Part shown: piece after piece, positions 14,234 to 21,458 of the stretch
Layout of the letters: every line of letters starts with the position of its first letter
Numbering within the stretch: position 1 is the first letter of the stretch
Source of the DNA: JALZDI01 sp965653225
Lineage (GTDB): Bacteria > Actinomycetota > Actinomycetes > Propionibacteriales > Nocardioidaceae
Assembly (NCBI GenBank): GCA_965653225.1
Contig: CBFGZI010000048.1
Location: forward strand, 1-25,990
DNA: 25,990 bases
Direction of reading: 5' to 3'
The notes under the pieces: model-generated
What the model was told of the DNA's origin: nothing
Seen by the model: only the letters and a program-made list of their open reading frames with translations
Database searches by the model: none
Position numbers and translations under genes: made by a program

Positions 14234-15151
14234 TCAGTCGCCTCCGTCGGCGGCGACGGCGCGTGCGATCACGAGGTCCTGCCACGACATGCCCACGCTC
14301 TTGAACACGACAGGCCGACCGGGCGGCAGCCGGACGGTGCCGGCCACCAGGTCGCGTAGCGGCACCAGGTCTGGCGGCGCCAGCGCACCCTCGGCGACGG
14401 CCATGACGACGTCGCCGGCTTCCCGGAGCGCGGTCGCCCGGTCTTCGACGACGACGGCGGCACGTGCCAGCAGTGCGGCGTCGAGCTCGCGGGCGTCGGG
14501 CTCGTGCGACCCGACCGCGACCACGACCACGTCGTCGGAGAGCAGGGTGGAGTCGAACACCGGAGTCCGGGCCGACGTGGCGCACGCGACGACGTCGGCG
14601 GCGCGCAAGGCGTCGTCGGCCGCGGGCGTCCCCAGGGCCACCGCCTCCACCGCCGCTCGGGCGGGATCGCGCACGAGGTAGGTGGTCTGTTCGATCCGGC
14701 GAACCGCCGCCAACATGTCCGCGTGGGCGGTCGCCTGCGGTCCGGCGCCCACTACGACCACGCGGAGCGGCCGCCGGGGAAGGTGATCGAGGACCGCGGC
14801 GACCGAGACCGCGGGGGTACGGAGCGTGGTGAGCGCCGTGCCGTCCAGGATCGCCCGCAGGGCGAGCGTGTCCTGGTCGAACAGCAGGTAGACCGCCTGG
14901 ATCCGGGGCAGGCCGCGCGCCGGGTTCGCCGGCGCGACCGTCACGATCTTCACGCCGGCCGCGCCGGGCCCTACGCCGTCCGACGACGGCGTCTCGGACG
15001 GCATGAGCAGGAACTGGCCGGTGCTGATCCCGACCGGGACCCTGGGGACGTCGAGGGCCGGGTCCAGGCCAGCGCGCAGGGCGTCCCGGATGGCGTCGAC
15101 GGCGGCCCTCGGGCCTAGGGCGGCCACCGCTGCGGCGTCGAGGTACCTCAC
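14234..15151 (-). CDS. Ornithine cyclodeaminase/mu-crystallin family enzyme
   Basis: A 305-residue NAD(P)-dependent enzyme. The family signature spans GAAGVKIVTVAPANPARGLP, VYLLFDQDTLALRAILDG and TALTTLRTPAVSVAAVL, with a Rossmann site VVVVGAGPQATAHADML and VAVGSHEPDARELD. Members are ornithine cyclodeaminases or reductases of delta-1-pyrroline-2-carboxylate and related imines. Its GTG start overlaps the stop of the proline-racemase-family gene (GTGA), so it is co-translated with it. That pairing favours a pyrroline-2-carboxylate reductase producing L-proline from the neighbour's product (inference). Confidence 0.85.
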   Translation of the reverse strand: MRYLDAAAVAALGPRAAVDAIRDALRAGLDPALDVPRVPVGISTGQFLLMPSETPSSDGVGPGAAGVKIVTVAPANPARGLPRIQAVYLLFDQDTLALRAILDGTALTTLRTPAVSVAAVLDHLPRRPLRVVVVGAGPQATAHADMLAAVRRIEQTTYLVRDPARAAVEAVALGTPAADDALRAADVVACATSARTPVFDSTLLSDDVVVVAVGSHEPDARELDAALLARAAVVVEDRATALREAGDVVMAVAEGALAPPDLVPLRDLVAGTVRLPPGRPVVFKSVGMSWQDLVIARAVAADGGD

Positions 15152-16164
15152 CGCAGCACGAATCCCGGGACCAGTGGGTCATGCGGGTCGACGCAGAACA
15201 CGTGCTCGCCGGTGCGGTAGGCCATGCCGGTCACCTGCGGTACGACGGCCGCGCGGCCGTCGACATGCAGCTCCTCGAGGACCGTGCCGGTGAAGGTGCT
15301 GCCGACGATCGAGTCGTGCCGCAGCCGGGTTCCCGCCTTCAGCCGGCCGTCCTCGGCCAGGACCGCCATCCGGGCCGCGGTTCCCGACCCGCACGGCGAC
15401 CTGTCGACCTCGCCGTCGGCAAAGACCGCCACGTTGCGCTGGTGCACCTGCTCGGGGATGTCCCCGAGCTCGTCGAACCAGATCGTGCCGTAGATGCCGT
15501 TCAACCGGGTGTCCGTCGGGTGCTGCGCGTGCCCGCTGTCGTTGAGGGCCCACTTGACCTCCCGACCCAGGCTGATCAGGTCACCCAGGTGCTCGAGCGT
15601 CACCGCCATCCCGACCTGCCCGGCCGTCAGCGACGCGTAGGTCGCCCCGCCGTACGCCACGACCACCTCGACCTCGCCGCGCGACGTGGCCACGACGACG
15701 TCCCGCGAGACCACCCAGCTCGGCACGCTGACGAAGTCGACGGCCACCACCCGGCCTTCCTCCCGGTGCACCCGGGCCGTCACCCGACCGGACGGCGCGT
15801 CGATCACCACGTCGACGCTGCCGGTCACCGGAGCCTCGACCAGGCCCGTCTCGACCGCCCACACGCCCAGCGCCATCGTGCCGTGGCCGCAGGCGGTCGA
15901 GAACCCGTCCTTGTGCCAGAACAGCACGCCCAGATGCGCGCCGTCGTCGTCGGGAGGCACCACGAAGCCGCCATACATGTCCGCGTGGCCGCGGGGCTCC
16001 GAGCAGAGCACCGCACGCAGTCGCTGCACGTCCGGGTCCTCGATCGCACGCGCCCGCCGTTCGGCCACCGTGTCCCCGGGGATCGGGACCGGCGAGTCCA
16101 CCACGACCCGGAACGGCTCCCCGCCCGTATGGAAGTCGGTTGTCGCGATGTTCGAAGGCAGCAC
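15148..16164 (-). CDS. Proline racemase family enzyme (racemase/epimerase or hydroxyproline dehydratase)
   Basis: A 338-residue member of the proline racemase family. It opens IATTDFHTGGEPFRVV. The two catalytic positions are both cysteine: C92 in STACGHGTMALG and C258 in DRSPCGSGTAAR. As I recall the family, Cys-Cys (or Ser-Cys) pairs mark proline racemases and 4-hydroxyproline epimerases, whereas trans-3-hydroxyproline dehydratases carry Thr at the second site. The active site thus favours epimerase/racemase, while the coupled OCD-family partner would suit a dehydratase. A GTG at 16164 gives the usual family length; the frame to 16272 is antisense-like. No strong ribosome-binding site is seen. 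Confidence 0.85.
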   Translation of the reverse strand: MLPSNIATTDFHTGGEPFRVVVDSPVPIPGDTVAERRARAIEDPDVQRLRAVLCSEPRGHADMYGGFVVPPDDDGAHLGVLFWHKDGFSTACGHGTMALGVWAVETGLVEAPVTGSVDVVIDAPSGRVTARVHREEGRVVAVDFVSVPSWVVSRDVVVATSRGEVEVVVAYGGATYASLTAGQVGMAVTLEHLGDLISLGREVKWALNDSGHAQHPTDTRLNGIYGTIWFDELGDIPEQVHQRNVAVFADGEVDRSPCGSGTAARMAVLAEDGRLKAGTRLRHDSIVGSTFTGTVLEELHVDGRAAVVPQVTGMAYRTGEHVFCVDPHDPLVPGFVLR

Positions 16165-16209
16165 CTCGGCATCGTGCCACGAGGGTCGCCGAAGAAGATC
16201 GCGGCGTGG

Positions 16210-16235
16210 TGTCGGATCGGAGCCGCGGCGTTCGT
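16210..16235 (+). promoter_or_regulatory. ECF42-type promoter motif upstream of the first DGPF gene
   Basis: TGTCGGATC (16210-16218), eight variable bases, then GGCGTTCGT (16227-16235). The same two nine-base blocks with identical spacing occur ahead of the other DGPF gene at 17853. The first block resembles the TGTCGA -35 element that I recall for ECF42 sigma factors. The motif ends 54 bases before the ATG at 16290. It probably drives the DGPF-sigma operon, giving positive autoregulation (inference). Confidence 0.75.
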
Positions 16236-16289
16236 GGCACGAGTAAGCGCACGCCACGAAGGCGTCCGACACAGAGGAGAATGATCCCT

Positions 16290-16613
16290 ATGCAGTACCT
16301 GGTTTCCGTGATCGACGACACACCCAGCTCGGCCACCTCGGTCGAGATGAGCGACATCCATGCGTACAACGAGGGCCTCCAGGCCGACGGCCACTGGGTC
16401 TTCGCGGGCGGTCTCGGGGGGCCCGACACGGCCACGGTGATCGACGGAAGGGGTCGCGAAGCGATGTTCACCGATGGTCCCTTCGTGGAGACGAAGGAGT
16501 GGCTGTCGGGCTTCTGGATCATCGAGGCGCCCGACCTCGACGTGGCACTGAAGCTGGCCGCCGCGGGCTCGAAGGCCTGCAACCGCCGGGTGGAGGTGCG
16601 GCCGTTCCTGTGA
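16290..16613 (+). CDS. DGPF (YCII-related) domain protein, first copy
   Basis: A 107-residue dimeric alpha+beta barrel protein of the YCII/DGPF family: MQYLVSVIDD, GHWVFAGGLG, and MFTDGPFVETKEWLSGFWII with DGPF at 62-65. The family is strongly associated with ECF42 sigma factors; its biochemical role is unknown. ATG 16290 has AGGAG ten bases upstream; ATG 16281 in the same frame is adjacent to that site and less likely. Its stop overlaps the sigma GTG (GTGA), so the two are translationally coupled. An ECF-type promoter motif lies 54 bases upstream. Confidence 0.9.
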   Translation: MQYLVSVIDDTPSSATSVEMSDIHAYNEGLQADGHWVFAGGLGGPDTATVIDGRGREAMFTDGPFVETKEWLSGFWIIEAPDLDVALKLAAAGSKACNRRVEVRPFL

Positions 16614-17839
16614 CCTCGGTCGACGCCCGTGAGGAGATCACCCGGGCCCACCGCGAGGAGTGGGCCCGGGTGGTCGCCACCTTGCCCAGGCAGTTCGGCG
16701 ATCTGGACGTCGCCGAGGAGGCGGCCGCCGAGGCGTTCGCGACCGCCGTCGAGCGGTGGCCCGCCGAAGGCGTCCCGGCCAACCCGGGCGGCTGGCTGAC
16801 CACCACCGCCCGCCGCAAGGGTCTCGACCGGATCAGGCGCGAGAACAAGCGCGACGACAAGCACAGGCAGGCGCAGATGCTGTACGACGACCCGCCCGGC
16901 CCCTTGGGCGCAGTCCATGACGAGCGGCTTCGGCTGATCTTCACCTGCTGCCACCCGGCGCTCGCCCCGGAGGCCCGCGTGGCGCTGACCCTCCGCATGG
17001 TCGGCGGGCTGACCGTGCCGGAGATCGCGCGCGCCTTCCTCGTGCAGGAAGCCACGATGGGACAACGGATCACCCGGGCGAAGGCGAAGATCAAGGCGGC
17101 CCGCATCCCCTACAGGGTGCCGTCCGCGGATGATCTGCCGGGACGAGTGGCCGGCGTGCTCGCCGTTCTGTACCTGGTCTTCAACGAGGGCTATCTGGCG
17201 AGCGGCCCCGGCACCGGCCCCGTGCGGCACGACCTGACCGCCGAGGCCATCCGCCTCGCCCGACTGCTCCGTGAGCTCATGCCGGCGGATGGTGAGGTGT
17301 CGGGGTTGCTCGCGCTGATGCTTCTCACCGAAGCCCGTCGCGAAGCCCGCGTCTCGGGGAACGGCGAGCTGGTCACGCTCGACGAGCAGGATCGGGGAGC
17401 CTGGGACGCCGCGCTGGTCGCCGAGGGGCATCGGCTGGTGAGGGAACGCCTGGCCACCGGCCAGGCCCCGGGCCGCTACCAGATCCTGGCCGCGATCAAC
17501 GCGGTGCACACGTCGGCCCGCGACATGCGCGACACCGACTGGTCGCAGATCGTGGCCCTCTACAACCAGCTCGTCCGTATCGACCCGTCGCCGATCGTGG
17601 CCCTCAATCGAGCCGTCGCGATCGCGGAGGTCGACGGCCCGGACGTCGCACTGGCGATCGTCGACCGTCTCCACGACGCGCTGGTCGACTACCACGCCTA
17701 CTTCGCGGCCCGGGCCGACCTGTTGCGCCGGATGGGTCGCAGCGAGGAGTCGCGGGCGGCGTACGACCGAGCCATCGTGCTCGCCGGCAACACCGCGGAG
17801 ACGGCTTACCTGGCACGTCGGCGTGCCCAGCTGGGGTAG
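16610..17839 (+). CDS. ECF42-type RNA polymerase sigma factor with C-terminal helical (TPR-like) extension
   Basis: A 409-residue sigma factor, about twice the size of a simple ECF sigma. Sigma-2 covers about 11-80 (DLDVAEEAAAEAFATAVERW, NPGGWLTTTARRKGLDRIRR). Sigma-4 covers about 105-162 (ERLRLIFTCCHPALAPEARV, VGGLTVPEIARAFLV, GQRITRAKAKI). The long C-terminal region (LYLVFNEGY, YQILAAINAVHTSA, IVALYNQLVRIDPSPIVALN, ALVDYHAYFAARADLLRRMG) is the helical TPR-like extension of ECF42 proteins. No anti-sigma factor gene is present, which agrees with regulation through the extension. The GTG start overlaps the upstream DGPF stop. A second DGPF gene follows behind its own copy of the promoter motif. 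Confidence 0.9.
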   Translation: MTSVDAREEITRAHREEWARVVATLPRQFGDLDVAEEAAAEAFATAVERWPAEGVPANPGGWLTTTARRKGLDRIRRENKRDDKHRQAQMLYDDPPGPLGAVHDERLRLIFTCCHPALAPEARVALTLRMVGGLTVPEIARAFLVQEATMGQRITRAKAKIKAARIPYRVPSADDLPGRVAGVLAVLYLVFNEGYLASGPGTGPVRHDLTAEAIRLARLLRELMPADGEVSGLLALMLLTEARREARVSGNGELVTLDEQDRGAWDAALVAEGHRLVRERLATGQAPGRYQILAAINAVHTSARDMRDTDWSQIVALYNQLVRIDPSPIVALNRAVAIAEVDGPDVALAIVDRLHDALVDYHAYFAARADLLRRMGRSEESRAAYDRAIVLAGNTAETAYLARRRAQLG

Positions 17840-17852
17840 ACCTGCCGTGCTC

Positions 17853-17878
17853 TGTCGGATCTGGGACCAGGCGTTCGT
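17853..17878 (+). promoter_or_regulatory. ECF42-type promoter motif upstream of the second DGPF gene
   Basis: TGTCGGATC (17853-17861), eight bases, then GGCGTTCGT (17870-17878). Both blocks and the spacing are identical to the site at 16210, although the surrounding sequence is unrelated. It ends 87 bases before the ATG at 17966. The match suggests that the second DGPF gene is transcribed by the sigma factor encoded just upstream, not merely by read-through. Confidence 0.75.
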
Positions 17879-17965
17879 AGGAGGGGTGAGAGGTGGCCGG
17901 AGGAGGCCGCCCGGACAACCAGGACTGGCCGCAGGGCCGCCCCGGCACAGGCACAAGGAGGAGCC

Positions 17966-18331
17966 ATGACCGAGTACCTCATCGCGTTCAACGAAGAGTG
18001 GGTGCCCGACCACACCGAGGAGGAGCTGCGCGAGAAGTCCCGGGCGCTGCGGCCCTTGCTGGCGGAGATGAGGGCTGCCGAAGCCCTGGTCTTCACCGGC
18101 GGCTTGGACCCTGATGCCCCGGTGTTCAGCGTCAATGCGTCGAGCGGCACGCCGATGTTCACCGATGGTCCGTTCATCGAGTCCAAGGAGCACCTCGGCG
18201 GCTTCGCCGTCGTAGATGTGGCCGACGAGGCGGCGGCGCGGCACTGGGCCGGAAAGATTGCCGTGGCCTGCGGTTGGCCGCAGGAGGTGCGACGCTTCCA
18301 GGTCCCCATGCAGCTTCCGGAGACTTCCTAG
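17966..18331 (+). CDS. DGPF (YCII-related) domain protein, second copy
   Basis: A 121-residue DGPF-family protein: MTEYLIAFNEEWVPDH, LVFTGGLDPDAPVF, then MFTDGPFIESKEHLGGFAVV with DGPF at 67-70. It shares the family core with the protein at 16290 but differs in length and elsewhere, so this is not a recent duplication. The ATG follows AAGGAGGAGCC, a strong ribosome-binding site. It carries its own copy of the ECF-type motif upstream. The function is unknown; a role in sensing or stress response with the sigma factor is inference. Confidence 0.9.
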   Translation: MTEYLIAFNEEWVPDHTEEELREKSRALRPLLAEMRAAEALVFTGGLDPDAPVFSVNASSGTPMFTDGPFIESKEHLGGFAVVDVADEAAARHWAGKIAVACGWPQEVRRFQVPMQLPETS

Positions 18332-18381
18332 CGGAATTCAGGCGCAGCGCCGTTAGCGTTGTCGTCGGGAGGTGCTGCCGG

Positions 18382-19131
18382 GTGACCACGATCAGTCCCC
18401 AGGACGCTCTCGCGCAGGAGGTCGTGAGTGCCATCCGCGCAGGCCACACCGAACGAGTCGAGGCTCTCCTTGCCGAGCATGACGGACTGGCCACCGCGTA
18501 CGTCGGAGAGGACGGACCAGACGGACAGGCCCGCTCTCTGCTGCACATCGCCACCGACTGGCCGGGTCACTTCCCCAATGTTGGGGCCATTGTCAGGGCC
18601 GTGGTCAACGCCGGCGCAGACGTAAACGCCCGTTTCCGAGGGCCCCATCGAGAGACACCGCTGCACTGGGCGGCCAGCTCCGATGACGTCGAAGCAATCA
18701 CCGCACTCGTGGACGCCGGGGCGGACATCGATGCAGACGGTGGGGTTATCGCCGACGGCACCGCCTTGAGCGATGCGACGGCTTTCGGCCAGTGGAACGC
18801 CGCACGGGTTCTGGTCGAACGAGGAGCACGCGCCAACCTGTTTGACCTCGCCGCACTCGGCATGACCGATGAGGTACTCGCCGGTCTCGACGGACCGATA
18901 CCGACGTCATCTGACCAGGTCAACGCGGCGTTCTGGTCTGCGTGCCACGCCTCGCAGCTGGCCACCGCGCAAATCCTCCTCGGCCGTGGGGCCGATCTGG
19001 ACTGGTTGCCGGGCTGGGAACGTGCGACGCCGCTCGACATCGCGACGCGCGTCGATGCGCGTGAGGTCGTCGAGTGGCTAGAGGGTCTGGGAGCGCGGAC
19101 CAGCGCGGGCTTGGACGAGCGCCATGTCTGA
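18382..19131 (+). CDS. Ankyrin repeat protein
   Basis: A 249-residue soluble protein with several ankyrin repeats. The clearest units are RSLLHIATDWPG...VNAGADVNAR, TPLHWAASSDDVEAITALVD with AGADIDADGG, TALSDATAFGQWNAARVLVE with RGARANL, and a last unit ATAQILLGRGADLDWL then TPLDIATRVDAREVVEWLEG. Such repeats bind proteins, and the partner is unknown. GTG 18382 follows GGGAGG with nine bases between; codons upstream in the frame are not conserved-looking. Its last 8 bp overlap the start of the flavin monooxygenase-like gene, which suggests co-expression. Confidence 0.85.
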   Translation: MTTISPQDALAQEVVSAIRAGHTERVEALLAEHDGLATAYVGEDGPDGQARSLLHIATDWPGHFPNVGAIVRAVVNAGADVNARFRGPHRETPLHWAASSDDVEAITALVDAGADIDADGGVIADGTALSDATAFGQWNAARVLVERGARANLFDLAALGMTDEVLAGLDGPIPTSSDQVNAAFWSACHASQLATAQILLGRGADLDWLPGWERATPLDIATRVDAREVVEWLEGLGARTSAGLDERHV

Positions 19132-20344
19132 GTCCCACGATGTCGTCATCATCGGCGGCGGGCAGGCAGGCTTGGTCGCCAGCCATGCGCTGTCCGAGCG
19201 CGGTGTCGAGCACGTCGTTCTCGAGCAGGCGCGCGTCGCCGAGCGGTGGCACACCGCCCGCTGGGACTCGCTGCGGTTCCAGTTCCCCAACACGGTGCTC
19301 GGGCTGCCGGGAATGCCCTACGACGGTGATGCCCCTGCGGGTTACGCGCACTACACGGAGGTCGCCCGGTGGCTGGAGCGGTACGCCGCACTGGTCGAGG
19401 CGCCGGTCCGGGAACAGACAAGAGTGACTTCGCTCGACCGTGTCGGCGATGAATGGACCACCCGGACAGACCAGGGCGAGATGCGCTCCCGGGCGGTGCT
19501 GATGGCGACCGGGCCGTTCCAGCGCGGCCGCGTGCCGGCCATGTCGGTCGATGTGCCCGGGAGCATCCTCCAGATCCACGCCGTGGACTACCGACGTCCG
19601 GAGGACCTCCCCGACGGCGCGGTGCTCGTGGTCGGGAGCGGCGCATCGGGCGCGCAGATCACCGAGGACCTCCTGGCCGCCGGCCGCACGACCTACCTTT
19701 GCGTGAGCCGCCACCGCCGGGTGCCGCGGCGACTCGCGGATCGCGACATCATGACGTGGCTGACCGAGCTCGGCGTGATGGATCGAACCCGGGCTGACTG
19801 GGTCGACGGCCGGATGCCACCGACCGTCCTGGTCACGGGCGTCGGCGGTGGCCATGACCTCGACGTACGGGAGCTCGGCGAGCGGGGCACGGTCCTGCTC
19901 GGTTCGCTCCGCGCGGTCAGGGACGGAGACATTGAGCTGGCCGACGACGTCGAGACGATTCTGGCGGCCGCCGACAGCATGTACGACGAGACGGTGCAGG
20001 CGATCATCCAGCACGCGGCGGCGCAGGGACTACGAGTCGGCCCACAGGAGCCGGCATCGCGCCCAGCGCCGAGCCCCTACCGGCCCACGTTGTCCTTGCA
20101 GGACGCCAACATCACCAGCGTGATCTGGGCGACCGGCTACTCCTTCGACTACGACTGGGTGCACGCTCCCTGCCTTGGCGAATCTGGCGAGCCAATCCAG
20201 CAGCGCGGCGTCGGCGACGTCGAGGGACTCTACTTCCTCGGGCTGCACTGGATGCACACGTTCAAGTCCGGAACGTTCCTGGGCATCGGTGACGACGCCG
20301 CATACGTCGCCGACCATCTCACCGCGCAGGCTCTGCGGCCCTAG
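19124..20344 (+). CDS. Flavin-containing monooxygenase-like (CzcO-type) oxidoreductase
   Basis: A 406-residue protein with an FAD site VVIIGGGQAGLVASHALSER at the N-terminus and a second dinucleotide (NADPH) site VLVVGSGASGAQITEDLLAA near 165-185. Other motifs are VLMATGPFQRGRVP, VIWATGYSFDYDWV and GLHWMHTFKSGTFLGIGDDA. This is the CzcO/FMO-like branch; substrates are unknown. CzcO was named for a metal-resistance locus, but no metal exporter is nearby. ATG 19124 overlaps the ankyrin gene by 8 bp. The stop lies 5 bp from the stop of the convergent membrane protein gene. Confidence 0.87.
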   Translation: MSESHDVVIIGGGQAGLVASHALSERGVEHVVLEQARVAERWHTARWDSLRFQFPNTVLGLPGMPYDGDAPAGYAHYTEVARWLERYAALVEAPVREQTRVTSLDRVGDEWTTRTDQGEMRSRAVLMATGPFQRGRVPAMSVDVPGSILQIHAVDYRRPEDLPDGAVLVVGSGASGAQITEDLLAAGRTTYLCVSRHRRVPRRLADRDIMTWLTELGVMDRTRADWVDGRMPPTVLVTGVGGGHDLDVRELGERGTVLLGSLRAVRDGDIELADDVETILAAADSMYDETVQAIIQHAAAQGLRVGPQEPASRPAPSPYRPTLSLQDANITSVIWATGYSFDYDWVHAPCLGESGEPIQQRGVGDVEGLYFLGLHWMHTFKSGTFLGIGDDAAYVADHLTAQALRP

Positions 20345-20349
20345 GACCG

Positions 20350-21084
20350 TTACCCGCCCGGCTGGCAGTACTGGGCGGCGGCGAGCTTCCTGGCCGATCG
20401 GTAGGCGTCGAGCTGCCTGACCCCGCGATGCCAGTTCTTCAGCCACATGCGCGTGGCCTGGGCCCCTGACATCTGCCCCATCCGCAACATCTCCATGTCC
20501 CGCACGTGGTGCCGCCAAGTGGCCAGCGCGATCCGAGCCGTGCGGAGCTCCGTCTGCTGCGCGTCGATGGCAGCACGGCAGGCCTGCACGCCGGTGCTCG
20601 CGGTGCCGTGCGACGCAGGGCAGGACACGTCGTCCTGGCTGAGCCGGGCGACCGCGGCGTCGTACCGGTCGAGGAGCCGGCTCGCCCCGACCCGGGTGCG
20701 GTTCCAGAACGCGTTGGCCTGCCGCAGGGTGAGCTGTCCGGTGACCAGCTTGTTCATCGCGCCCACGTGCACCTCCCACTGCGACAGGGACGCGGCGGCG
20801 GCGCGCTCTGCCCTTCCCTGCGCGAGGTAGAGCTGGTGGCACTGTTGCTGGACGCTGGGAGCTCGCGGTTTGGCTGCCGCCGAGGCGTGGGCCGCGTCGT
20901 GGTGGCTGGTGTCGTTGACGGACGCGCTGGCGTGCCCCGACCTGTCAGGTGCCGAGTGCCGCGGCACACCGGCGTAGGCGAATCCCGCGATCAGCAGTGC
21001 CCCGAGAATGCCCACGAGCAGGCCCTTGAAGAAGGAGAGCCGCGACGGCGAACCGTTGCTCGAGCCCAAGAAATACTCCCGCAC
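20350..21084 (-). CDS. Exported/anchored helical protein built from an internal duplication
   Basis: A 244-residue protein with a short N-terminus, one membrane segment at about 18-38 (SFFKGLLVGILGALLIAGFAYAG) and a His/Ala-rich linker. Two similar repeats follow: C82-C155 and C169-C240. Both have a starting Cys, an AQ near the start, then W-x2-HV (W103/H106 and W190/H193), a following M-x2-L, GQ, Trp, G-x3-L-x2-Y and a closing Cys. Each probably folds as a disulfide-closed helical hairpin outside the cytoplasm. The regularly placed His and Met might bind metal, but that is speculation. I know no named family. The start at GTG 21084 is tentative; no good ribosome-binding site is seen. Confidence 0.65.
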   Translation of the reverse strand: MREYFLGSSNGSPSRLSFFKGLLVGILGALLIAGFAYAGVPRHSAPDRSGHASASVNDTSHHDAAHASAAAKPRAPSVQQQCHQLYLAQGRAERAAAASLSQWEVHVGAMNKLVTGQLTLRQANAFWNRTRVGASRLLDRYDAAVARLSQDDVSCPASHGTASTGVQACRAAIDAQQTELRTARIALATWRHHVRDMEMLRMGQMSGAQATRMWLKNWHRGVRQLDAYRSARKLAAAQYCQPGG

Positions 21085-21458
21085 GTTCTCTAATCTGAGT
21101 CGATCGCAGCGGCTTCGCCAGCGTTGCGGCGGCCGGGTGACAGCAGGGACGAACTGCGCACATCGGTTGGCCAGCAGCAAACCGCCAGGTCCGACTGCGT
21201 TCCGAGCCGGGACCGGGCGGGGCGCGCGCACCCGGTCTGACCTGCGGTTTCCCGCGGTTCGGTGGACTGGGCCGGAGAGCCAGACCCCGGCAAACCGACA
21301 CTGCGTAGTCCGTTCGAACTAGTCCACCGCGGGGGTGACCCAGCGATCGCCGACGCGGGGCCCGGTTCTGGTGCCGGGGACGGTATCAGTTCCGCTGTCG
21401 TGGGTATGTGAGTCGACGAGCGCGGCAGACGCGACATTCGACGAGGAGAGGTGCGGCT
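21085..21458. other. Divergent intergenic region with an interrupted inverted repeat
   Basis: These 374 bases lie between the divergent duplicated-helix gene and the oxidoreductase gene. No frame looks coding. CCCGCGG-TTCGG-TGGACT (21251-21268) is matched in reverse by AGTCCA-CCGCGGG (21321-21333), with the five bases TTCGG looped out. The arms enclose 52 bases that include TTCGAA. It may be an operator pair or a remnant; no promoter was assigned. Confidence 0.45.

Noticed and set aside
15581..18244. A minus-strand open frame of 887 codons across the sigma factor and DGPF genes
   Set aside because: It is antisense to the clearly recognisable sigma and DGPF proteins, is Arg/Gly/Pro-rich with no domain, and reflects lack of stops in GC-rich DNA.
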